A stretch of 64,000 nt of DNA, taken from positions 2,666,001 to 2,730,000 of the forward strand of contig OZ271832.1 in the NCBI GenBank assembly GCA_965601475.1, read 5' to 3'. The DNA comes from JAWPMT01 sp965601475. GTDB taxonomy: Bacteria > Bacteroidota > Bacteroidia > Cytophagales > Cyclobacteriaceae. Position 1 is the first letter of the stretch. Every line of letters begins with the position of its first letter. Below, piece after piece: positions 57,613 through 64,000 of this stretch. The notes under the pieces are model-generated. The model saw only the letters and a list, made by a program, of their open reading frames with translations, had not been told where the DNA came from and ran no database searches. The translations under genes were made by a program, and so were the position numbers.

Positions 57613-58410
57613 GTCCGTCAACCTGATACTGAAATACTCCTCTAGCTTCGAAATGAATTCGTCCTCATTCATGATCGGCGTTTCTTCCCGCAGACCGTTC
57701 AGATTATGCCTCATTACCCGGTCCATTAGTTCTATACGACCTTCCGGGAACAACTGGGAGATGTACTTTCCATCGCGGTATACGGACGCGGGGTCTTCCA
57801 GGTAGTAGTTGTGCATCTGCAAAAACTCTATGGTCTGGGCCTCTTCCATCCTGAAGCGATAGATCGTCTGAAAGTGTGTTGTATCAGCAGAAGTACGAAG
57901 CTCCCAAAACCCATTGACATCCTCCTCCAGGGAGATGTACCGGTTAAAATCTACCTGCAACTTGTGGTTGACAATTTCTTTCGGCGAATACAGACTGTCT
58001 TTCAAACCAACATCTACCAGCCAAAACTGGTCATCAACGTCGACAATGATGACAAGATGCTCATAGGTAGGGCCAAATTCATCGCCGTGCTTCAGTTGCG
58101 CAGCAGCGGTGTAGCATTCATAGCCAAGTTGGGAGAGCAGATGATAAAATAGATAGTTCAGTTCGAGGTTGATGCCACCTCTATTGGATCCAATGATTTT
58201 TTTGAAAATACTTGATATATCCCAGGTGAGTCTTTTGCCGAAGTGAATAGATAGGTTTTCATGAGGGATTGCCAGCAAATGATGGCGTTGTAATTCGCGC
58301 AAATTCGAGGCGCTTGGCTCTTTCCGCTTGAGCCCCAAGCGCTCCAAATAGGCATAGGCATCAATCTTCTCCAGCTTGGGTCTATTCTGGAAGTAATTGA
58401 GTTTTCTCAT
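57598..58410 (-). CDS. Arylamine N-acetyltransferase homologue lacking the catalytic cysteine
   Basis: A 270-residue protein of NAT family length and layout: His-Glu-Asn-Leu-Ser-Ile (50-55), then the active-site segment Arg-Gly-Gly-Ile-Asn-Leu-Glu-Leu-Asn (77-85). In NAT enzymes this segment is Arg-Gly-Gly-x-Cys-x-Glu-x-Asn, so the nucleophilic Cys is N81 here, encoded by AAC at 58168-58170. The other two triad residues are kept: H118 (Tyr-Glu-His-Leu-Val) and D133 (Leu-Val-Asp-Val-Gly). Acetyl transfer from acetyl-CoA by the usual route is therefore not possible. The rest of the fold looks intact, so it may have become a binding or different catalytic protein. It overlaps the upstream secreted-protein gene by four bases, so the two are co-translated. 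Confidence 0.85.
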   Translation of the reverse strand: MRKLNYFQNRPKLEKIDAYAYLERLGLKRKEPSASNLRELQRHHLLAIPHENLSIHFGKRLTWDISSIFKKIIGSNRGGINLELNYLFYHLLSQLGYECYTAAAQLKHGDEFGPTYEHLVIIVDVDDQFWLVDVGLKDSLYSPKEIVNHKLQVDFNRYISLEEDVNGFWELRTSADTTHFQTIYRFRMEEAQTIEFLQMHNYYLEDPASVYRDGKYISQLFPEGRIELMDRVMRHNLNGLREETPIMNEDEFISKLEEYFSIRLTDLLQE

Positions 58411-59462
58411 TCAAACTGGCGATACATCGTGAAGAAAAAATTGTTGAATGCCTGAGTCCATGTCAAATCCGCATCCCACTCTTCACCTACAAAAACATCA
58501 TCGGCACGTACCTGATGGATATAGATTTTGTGCATGAAGTTATCTGAAGCAATCCTTTTGAGTCGAGCTTCGCCCTCAAGCGCCGCTGGGGTTACTGAAA
58601 TAAAATGGGTTTCATTCTTTCCCTTGGGATAGTTGAGTAGCCGCTTGATCGAATTGCCCGAAGCGCCAATTACCTGAACAACATATTGCACACCTTCCTT
58701 AAGTGTGGTTTCATTTGAACTGTAATCAATCTCCTGCCAGTCCCACTCGAAGCCGGCAAAAGCCTCGCGTAGGTCCTCATTGGATTTGTCAATTTCCTGA
58801 TTGTAAGCTTCAATCAAGCCTTTGCCTCGCTCGCCAAGTTCCAGGGATGGGAACTTCTTGAAGAGTGCCAGACCAACCTTCTGGCGGCGAATGGCTCCAG
58901 GATAATTGTCATACTTCTTCCCTCGGAAGAGGTTGATGTCTTCGAGATACTCCGGAGCAGTGAGCATGAGAAAGTTTGTCCGCGGCAAATTGGCACTACG
59001 CAGTGACAGTGCCAATGTAATCGCAACCTCTTCAAAATCAGCTCCTGAAGCCCGCCAACTGCCTTTTTCATGATCAAATCCCCCGTTGCCCTTATTCCGC
59101 ACCACCATGATCGAGAAATTCAACTCGTCTCGTATGATAATGGTGTTTTTTATGCCCCTGGTTGCATACAGCCGTTGAAACGCCGCTCTTACTGCGTCAT
59201 TGGCAAACATATCCTTGTGATGAACATACAGCACAGGGTCAATCCCAATCTTCACAAAAGTGTCGTGATAGCTGCTGCATTTCTCTTTCCATGAACCAGA
59301 GCCTACGTACATGACCAATGTCCTTGAACTGGTCAGGTCGTTTGGAAGATCCATGTTTTTGATCTCCAATAGCGAGACTTCCAGTGCGGATCGATCAGGA
59401 ACTTGAGAGCGCGTCGCGTGCTGTAATAATAGCAGAAAAACCAGTGTGAGAAGGGATCGCAT
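58407..59462 (-). CDS. Exported protein of unknown function, coupled to the NAT homologue
   Basis: A 351-residue protein with a signal peptide (MRSLLTLVFLLLLQHATRSQ). The mature part is mixed alpha/beta with no membrane helix. Recognisable stretches are Thr-Leu-Val-Met-Tyr-Val-Gly-Ser-Gly-Ser-Trp-Lys, and Ile-Lys-Asn-Thr-Ile-Ile-Ile-Arg. I do not recognise the family. The gene is first in a two-gene operon and overlaps the NAT homologue by four bases (ATGA type). One protein is exported and the other cytoplasmic, so they probably do not touch but may serve one pathway. Confidence 0.65.
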   Translation of the reverse strand: MRSLLTLVFLLLLQHATRSQVPDRSALEVSLLEIKNMDLPNDLTSSRTLVMYVGSGSWKEKCSSYHDTFVKIGIDPVLYVHHKDMFANDAVRAAFQRLYATRGIKNTIIIRDELNFSIMVVRNKGNGGFDHEKGSWRASGADFEEVAITLALSLRSANLPRTNFLMLTAPEYLEDINLFRGKKYDNYPGAIRRQKVGLALFKKFPSLELGERGKGLIEAYNQEIDKSNEDLREAFAGFEWDWQEIDYSSNETTLKEGVQYVVQVIGASGNSIKRLLNYPKGKNETHFISVTPAALEGEARLKRIASDNFMHKIYIHQVRADDVFVGEEWDADLTWTQAFNNFFFTMYRQFE

Positions 59463-59480
59463 ATGAAACTACTAACCCTG

Positions 59481-59488
59481 CAAAAATA
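59481..59488 (-). promoter_or_regulatory. -7-type promoter box for the secreted-protein/NAT operon
   Basis: TATTTTTG (followed by CA) on the minus strand, a full match to the Bacteroidota -7 consensus TAnnTTTG, 18 bases before the ATG at 59462. No good -33 TTG lies at the expected distance, so this is a partial match. The 60-bp gap to the divergent Tag start fits a shared promoter region. Confidence 0.4.
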
Positions 59489-59522
59489 TGATTATTGCAC
59501 AAGAGGAATATCTTGCAAGCCA

Positions 59523-60107
59523 ATGACTGACAAACACAGATGTTCCTGGTCACAAGACCAGTCCGAGAATTATGTGAAATACCATGACGAGGAATGGGGA
59601 GTCCCGGTTCATGACGATTTCAAGCTCTTTGAGTTTTTGTTATTGGAGGGCGCTCAAGCCGGCTTGAGTTGGAATACCATTCTCGCGAAACGTGAAGGGT
59701 ATCGCCAGTCATTTGCTGAATTTGATTTCAACAAAGTAGCCGCTTTTGACGATGAAAAGCTCTTATCCCTATTTCAATCTGCACCGATCGTTAGGAACAG
59801 GTTGAAAATAAACGCCGCAAGACAAAACGCCATAATGTTCATCAAGGTGAGGGAGCAGTTTGGATCATTTGATCATTACCTATGGGCTTTTGTCAATCAC
59901 GCCCCCATCCACAATAAATGGAAAAGTACCAGCGAAGTGCCCGCTTCTACGCAGGTTTCAGAGCTGCTGAGTAAAGACCTGAAGCGGCGGGGCTTCAAGT
60001 TCGTCGGTCCAACAATCATGTACGCTTTTATGCAAGCAGTTGGCATGGTCAATGACCACACTACAAACTGTTACCGTCATCAGGAGCTTATAGTCGGCGG
60101 ACAATAA
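59523..60107 (+). CDS. tag: DNA-3-methyladenine glycosylase I
   Basis: A 194-residue protein. The ATG at 59523 starts the family-typical Met-Thr-Asp-Lys-His-Arg-Cys-Ser-Trp; a further upstream ATG at 59463 adds 20 unrelated residues and touches the divergent gene. The zinc site is C7 and the His in Tyr-His-Asp-Glu-Glu-Trp-Gly, with His and Cys in the C-terminal His-Thr-Thr-Asn-Cys. The Glu in Leu-Leu-Glu-Gly-Ala-Gln-Ala-Gly-Leu-Ser-Trp binds the alkylated base. It excises 3-methyladenine from alkylated DNA. The end overlaps the convergent lipoprotein gene by 20 bases. Confidence 0.92.
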   Translation: MTDKHRCSWSQDQSENYVKYHDEEWGVPVHDDFKLFEFLLLEGAQAGLSWNTILAKREGYRQSFAEFDFNKVAAFDDEKLLSLFQSAPIVRNRLKINAARQNAIMFIKVREQFGSFDHYLWAFVNHAPIHNKWKSTSEVPASTQVSELLSKDLKRRGFKFVGPTIMYAFMQAVGMVNDHTTNCYRHQELIVGGQ

Positions 60108-60525
60108 CAGGGATGGGGATCGACATCCGCCAGATCACAATGGAATCACTCACAACAAGTGGGTGGAATACTTCTACTACGGTATCGCGTAGCTGAATGT
60201 AATCCTCCAGTTGCTCTCCCTGATCCAGTTGGTAATCATAGGCCTCCAAAACCTCGAGGAGGTCCTCGTCGAGCAAATCGGGAGTGAGGTACTTAGACGC
60301 TATGGACAGACTGTCAAGTACGTTTTGCTTCACCAGGGTATCCTGCACATAGATGAATGCTGACAGTGTTTTTGCTCCAGTGAGCAAATCGGCATTCGAC
60401 ACACGCTTTAGCTCACGAGCAGCCATCTCCTGCTTCACCACCGAAGTATCAGCAGGCTTATCACCACAGGAAAGCAAACACAAAGCAGAAATTATTAAGT
60501 ACAACCTACAGTGCAACCCCTTCAC
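60088..60525 (-). CDS. Small lipoprotein of unknown function
   Basis: A 145-residue protein from a GTG at 60525. I prefer this start to a TTG at 60561 because it gives a standard lipoprotein signal (Met-Lys-Gly-Leu-His, hydrophobic core, Leu-Leu-Ser-Cys lipobox with C20) and no longer overlaps prfA. The mature part is helical and acidic, about 125 residues, without a motif I can name. It lies divergent to prfA with a 25-bp gap, and convergent with tag. Confidence 0.6.
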   Translation of the reverse strand: MKGLHCRLYLIISALCLLSCGDKPADTSVVKQEMAARELKRVSNADLLTGAKTLSAFIYVQDTLVKQNVLDSLSIASKYLTPDLLDEDLLEVLEAYDYQLDQGEQLEDYIQLRDTVVEVFHPLVVSDSIVIWRMSIPIPVIVRRL

Positions 60526-60535
60526 TATTTTTGCA
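60526..60535 (+). promoter_or_regulatory. -7-type promoter box upstream of prfA
   Basis: TATTTTTGCA at 60526-60535 is a full match to the Bacteroidota -7 consensus and lies 15 bases before the prfA ATG, leaving a short leader. No TTG is present at the -33 position. The same ten bases are found before the secreted-protein operon on the minus strand (59479-59488). Confidence 0.45.
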
Positions 60536-60550
60536 GCAAAGATTAGTAGA

Positions 60551-61618
60551 ATGATCGACAAACTAGAGGCGATAAAGCACCGATTTGAGGAAGTTGGTCA
60601 GTTGATTGTACAACCAGACGCCATGTCGGACATGGCAAAATACACCAAACTCAATAAGGAGTACCGGGACCTGGAAAAGGTTGTAGTAGAATACGATAAG
60701 TACAAAAAGGCGAAGGAAGACCTGTCGGGAGCCAAGCAGGTTTTGGAGGAAGAAAAGGACGCTGACTTCCGAGATATGGCCAAATCAGAAATCGAGATGC
60801 TTGAGCCGGCAATTGTTGACCTTGAAGAAAAGCTCAAGATCATGCTGATCCCCAAGGATCCAAATGATAGCAAGAATGTAATTCTCGAGATCAGAGCTGG
60901 CACCGGAGGTGATGAAGCCGCAATCTTCGCCGGGGACCTTTTCCGGATGTACAAACTCTTCGCTGAGACCGAGAGTTGGAATTTTGCTGTGATCAACCTC
61001 AATGAAGGCACTGCTGGAGGATTCAAAGAAATTGTTGTTTCTGTAGAAGGCGAGGACGCCTATGGCAAACTCAAATATGAATCCGGTGCCCACCGGGTGC
61101 AACGCGTTCCGGCGACCGAAAGCCAGGGACGTATCCACACCTCTGCGGCCACCGTGGCCGTGCTCCCGGAAGCGGAGGAAGTAGACGTGGAGCTAAACAT
61201 GGGTGATATCCGAAAAGACACCTTCCGTGCCTCTGGTGCGGGTGGACAGCACATCAACAAAACAGAATCCGCCGTCAGGCTCACGCATCACCCTACAGGC
61301 ATCGTCGTTGAATGTCAGGATGGCCGATCGCAACATGCGAATTATGACAAAGCCCTGAAGGTACTGCGGTCCAGGATATATGAGATGGAGCTCCAAAAAC
61401 ATAATGCAGAAATAAGTTCTGCAAGGAAGTCCATGGTGGGAAGTGGTGATCGGTCCGACAAAATACGCACCTACAACTATCCTCAAGGTAGGGTAACGGA
61501 CCATAGAATCGGCTACACTGTTTATAACCTTCCAAACGTTATGAATGGGCAGATCGGAGACTTCATCGAGCAGTTAAGGATTGCAGAGAATGCCGAAAAG
61601 ATGCAGGAAGGGGAATAG
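60551..61618 (+). CDS. prfA: Peptide chain release factor 1
   Basis: A 355-residue class I release factor. The ATG at 60551 starts Met-Ile-Asp-Lys-Leu-Glu-Ala-Ile; a longer frame from 60353 is not used. The stop-codon recognition tripeptide is Pro-Ala-Thr at 187-189, which makes this RF1 (UAA/UAG) rather than RF2 (Ser-Pro-Phe). The peptidyl-hydrolysis motif Gly-Gly-Gln lies at 231-233 in Gly-Ala-Gly-Gly-Gln-His-Ile-Asn-Lys. Housekeeping gene with normal length, and a useful marker of the core chromosome. Confidence 0.96.
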   Translation: MIDKLEAIKHRFEEVGQLIVQPDAMSDMAKYTKLNKEYRDLEKVVVEYDKYKKAKEDLSGAKQVLEEEKDADFRDMAKSEIEMLEPAIVDLEEKLKIMLIPKDPNDSKNVILEIRAGTGGDEAAIFAGDLFRMYKLFAETESWNFAVINLNEGTAGGFKEIVVSVEGEDAYGKLKYESGAHRVQRVPATESQGRIHTSAATVAVLPEAEEVDVELNMGDIRKDTFRASGAGGQHINKTESAVRLTHHPTGIVVECQDGRSQHANYDKALKVLRSRIYEMELQKHNAEISSARKSMVGSGDRSDKIRTYNYPQGRVTDHRIGYTVYNLPNVMNGQIGDFIEQLRIAENAEKMQEGE

Positions 61619-61644
61619 CACATACAGATTATCGTTCTTAATTA

Positions 61645-63033
61645 ATGAAATTCCCCGTTGGCCAGCTTGCCACGCTGTTTTCCTTTTGGCTCCTTGTGGG
61701 CTGTGCAAATTTTGATGATGATGTCAGCACTGACCCTGGCATTCGGCTGACCTTCAGTGCAGACACGGTGTTATTCGATACCCTAATCACGGAACGGTTG
61801 AGTATCACCCGAAGATTTCGCGTATTCAACACGTCCAATGCAGACATCAATATTGACGAGATCTTTCTCGCGACAGGTGAGGAGTCCAGCTACGAGTTGG
61901 TCATTCAAGGCCTGGGAAACAAATCGTTTTCAGACCAACTGCTCCGGGACAATGATAGCCTCCTGGTACTGGTTACCGCCAACATAGACATGCGCGACGA
62001 ATCCCTCCCATTTCTTGTGAAAGACTCCATAATCTTCAGGTGGAACGGCAATCAGGAAGACATAAAGTTGATTGCCTATGGACAGGACGCCAATTTCCGA
62101 GGAAATGAGGTCATTTGTGATGAAACCTGGACCGCCGGAAAGCCTTATGTGCTCACCGAAGATATACTGATCGACTCTTTGTGCACTTTGACGATCGAAC
62201 CTGGCACAAAGATCTACGCGGACAATGGTGTCTCGATTTTTGTTCAGGGCAACCTATTGGTTCGTGGTGATTCGGGTCAAAACAGGGTAGTATTCCGCAA
62301 TACACGATTCGACCCAGCCTTTCTACAGGCTCCGGGACAATGGGGCGGATTGGTCTTCTTTCCTGGTAGTACCGCAAACACAATAAGTCACTGTACTTTG
62401 GAAAATGCTGAAACTGGTATCTTCTGTTTTGGGACAAACGAGGAATCTGCGCAGGTTTCAATCAATATGGATCATGCCATCATACGACACATGTCTATCT
62501 CTGGTATTCAGGCATTTTCATCAAACATCAGTATCTCCAATAGTCTCGTGCACAATTGTGGATCATTCCTGTTTTCAGCGTTTGTTGGGGGCCAATACGA
62601 ATTGGACCATTGTACCATGTCCAATGATCCCAACTTTTTCATCAGGAACGAGCCGTCGTTCGTTGCTCTGGACAATTTCCCAGACGATCCTGGTCTGGTT
62701 CAAAGACTGAGGCTATCCGTCGAGAACTCCATTATCTGGGGGAACGAAAATGAGGAGCTTCTCCTGGACAATGGCGGAGGAACAATGCTGGATACGCTTT
62801 TCAGAAACAATATTATCAAGAGCGATGGGCAAATCCCTGGCAATCTGACTTCCTCTGAGAGAAACTTCCCCGGCTTCATTGATGCCAATATTGACGGATT
62901 CGACTATCGCTTGGATTCCTTGTCCGTGGCTATTGATGCCGCGATTGGATCCACCGCCGTAGATGACCTGAACGGCTTTCCCCGGGATGAGAACCCCGAC
63001 ATTGGCGCATTCGAAAGGCCAAAAGAAAACTAG
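61645..63033 (+). CDS. Right-handed beta-helix lipoprotein (choice-of-anchor Q type)
   Basis: A 462-residue protein with a lipoprotein signal (C20 in Leu-Leu-Val-Gly-Cys). After an Ig-like N-terminal part (about 30-150, ending Arg-Trp-Asn-Gly), parallel beta-helix repeats fill 160-430 (Thr-Ile-Ser-His-Cys-Thr-Leu, Ser-Ile-Ser-Asn-Ser-Leu-Val, Ser-Val-Glu-Asn-Ser-Ile-Ile). The C-terminus has the choice-of-anchor Q signature Pro-Asp-Ile-Gly-Ala-Phe-Glu. It is anchored in the outer membrane or on the cell surface and may bind or process a polysaccharide; no catalytic residues were identified. It follows prfA by 26 bases and could be co-transcribed. Confidence 0.8.
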   Translation: MKFPVGQLATLFSFWLLVGCANFDDDVSTDPGIRLTFSADTVLFDTLITERLSITRRFRVFNTSNADINIDEIFLATGEESSYELVIQGLGNKSFSDQLLRDNDSLLVLVTANIDMRDESLPFLVKDSIIFRWNGNQEDIKLIAYGQDANFRGNEVICDETWTAGKPYVLTEDILIDSLCTLTIEPGTKIYADNGVSIFVQGNLLVRGDSGQNRVVFRNTRFDPAFLQAPGQWGGLVFFPGSTANTISHCTLENAETGIFCFGTNEESAQVSINMDHAIIRHMSISGIQAFSSNISISNSLVHNCGSFLFSAFVGGQYELDHCTMSNDPNFFIRNEPSFVALDNFPDDPGLVQRLRLSVENSIIWGNENEELLLDNGGGTMLDTLFRNNIIKSDGQIPGNLTSSERNFPGFIDANIDGFDYRLDSLSVAIDAAIGSTAVDDLNGFPRDENPDIGAFERPKEN

Positions 63034-63038
63034 GCGAA

Positions 63039-64000
63039 CTAATTCACCGTGAAAACGCCACTGTTGTTGGAAGGTGCCAGAATGCCATCATCAATAGCCA
63101 GGGTGTAAGTGCCAGGAGCAACATTCTCCAGAGAAGATAACGACAAGACCAATTGCCCTTTTGGAGGGACGACCACTACCTGCTCACTCATGTACATAGG
63201 CAAATATTGATGCCTTTCGAGATCATGCAGGTACAACTTGCCTCCCGCTTCTCCCAATCCAATCGGGGTTGACCGGTGATTCAGAACCTTAACCTGCAAA
63301 TTCAACTCGCCATTCGAGTATTGCCGGTCAACAACCTCACATATGATATTCTGAAAGGAGGCGAAGGATTTCACCTGCTCATAATACACTTTGCGCTTGC
63401 CTGACTGCAAAGCGTCGGAACCTGGAAAAGAGTCCTTTTTCACGATTGTCGCGGGCATGCCCTGAGCAGAATCCTCGACGTGCCACATCCAATATTGTGA
63501 TTTTTTGCGGAATCCCGGATAGAAGGCAACACTCCTTCTGCCTGTGTAGAAGGCATACATAGACGGTTCCTTCAGGTCATTTTCATAGACCAGGAATCCA
63601 TCTTTCGGAGCAATCGTCGACAGCTCTTGCGCCCAACTTTCCTGGCCACGAACGTAGTTGGGGCCAATTTTCTCCGAGGGAACCAGGGGCCATATAAGTT
63701 GCAAACGAAGGAAAAACGTCAACAGGATCCACGGAGTCAGCGCCCAGACGACCAACCTGGTCTGTGTCCTGAGGTATGCTGCAGCCAAAAAAATGGCTGG
63801 AAAATACGCTAATGATGTCCATTGAATATGGACAAAGCCCCTGAATGAGGCCAAAAGAAAAAATAGATAGACGCCCAGCACGAGGAACTTGAGGTCTTTT
63901 TCAAAAATCGCTTTCGGTTTGTAGAGAATGGCAAACGGGATTACGAGCCCTACTGCGCCCAGTTGCTGTCCGAGAAATTCCAAAACATCAGAAACTGCAA
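63039..64000 (-). CDS. ArnT/GT39-like glycosyltransferase, C-terminal part (runs off the window)
   Basis: The frame is open to the end of the window, so the N-terminus lies beyond 64000; about 320 residues are seen. The opening Leu-Glu-Phe-Leu-Gly-Gln-Gln-Leu-Gly segment and the following membrane helices are typical of the middle of dolichyl-phosphate-mannose/lipid-A 4-amino-arabinose transferases (GT39/GT83). A periplasmic C-terminal domain of about 215 residues follows, beta-rich at the end. Such enzymes transfer a sugar from a lipid carrier. The catalytic loop (Asp-Glu pair) is outside the window, so activity cannot be checked. Confidence 0.7.
   Translation of the reverse strand, partial: AVSDVLEFLGQQLGAVGLVIPFAILYKPKAIFEKDLKFLVLGVYLFFLLASFRGFVHIQWTSLAYFPAIFLAAAYLRTQTRLVVWALTPWILLTFFLRLQLIWPLVPSEKIGPNYVRGQESWAQELSTIAPKDGFLVYENDLKEPSMYAFYTGRRSVAFYPGFRKKSQYWMWHVEDSAQGMPATIVKKDSFPGSDALQSGKRKVYYEQVKSFASFQNIICEVVDRQYSNGELNLQVKVLNHRSTPIGLGEAGGKLYLHDLERHQYLPMYMSEQVVVVPPKGQLVLSLSSLENVAPGTYTLAIDDGILAPSNNSGVFTVN

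Noticed and set aside
60353..60550. N-terminal extension of prfA
   Set aside because: RF1 proteins start at the Met-Ile-Asp-Lys segment; the extension is antisense to the lipoprotein gene.

Overview
The window looks like a chromosomal segment of a Bacteroidota bacterium, most likely a Cytophagales-type marine or soil glider. The reasons are two very large secreted proteins ending in type IX secretion (T9SS) C-terminal sorting domains, start regions with few clear Shine-Dalgarno sites, promoter-like boxes of the TAnnTTTG type, and typical gene families (PadR regulator plus MacB/FtsX-like permease with an N-terminal prefix, ECF sigma with anti-sigma and DUF4097-like proteins, TerB-like proteins, choice-of-anchor Q beta-helix proteins). 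No tRNA, rRNA, CRISPR array, prophage or insertion sequence was recognised.

Layout. 1-1582: end of an LD-carboxypeptidase gene, then a secreted M28 zinc peptidase. 2149-7905: a 1918-residue T9SS-exported protein with a probable NAGPA-like (phosphodiester glycosidase) domain, closed by a strong hairpin terminator. 8123-10837: a four-gene ECF sigma / HEAT-repeat anti-sigma / two DUF4097-like operon. 10898-14240: a tight three-gene module of a cNMP-binding-domain histidine kinase, a receiver fused to glutaredoxin-like and thioredoxin-reductase-like domains whose redox cysteines are all replaced, and a UBP-type zinc finger. 14258-17498: two arrays of a structured ~206-bp repeat enclosing an SDR epimerase gene and a small exported protein gene. 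17695-20950: a chain of four small genes with overlapping or nearly abutting ends (ankyrin/PD40 protein, alpha/beta hydrolase, unknown, HEAT protein), followed by a VOC protein and a Cys/Gly-tailed membrane protein.

22410-47435 (minus strand) is one uninterrupted reading frame of 8341 residues: a giant surface protein with about 14 LamG-like domains, FN3 linkers, several beta-helix blocks, a GEVED domain, Ig-like repeats, two leucine-rich repeat blocks and a T9SS sorting domain. It occupies 39 percent of the window.

47760-64000 is mostly ordinary: a DEDDh exonuclease, PadR plus prefix-permease, a GAF-like orphan protein, an SDR, a TerB pair, a GT4 glycosyltransferase, an unknown protein, an arylamine N-acetyltransferase homologue that has lost its catalytic cysteine and is coupled to a secreted protein of unknown function, DNA-3-methyladenine glycosylase I, a lipoprotein, release factor 1, a beta-helix lipoprotein, and the C-terminal part of an ArnT/GT39-like membrane protein running off the end.

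The best candidates for little-described biology are the cysteine-less redox-fold response regulator module (10898-14240), the cysteine-less NAT pair (57598-59462), the NAGPA-like T9SS protein, the giant LamG protein and the structured repeat arrays. All family assignments come from reading motifs; no database search was run.
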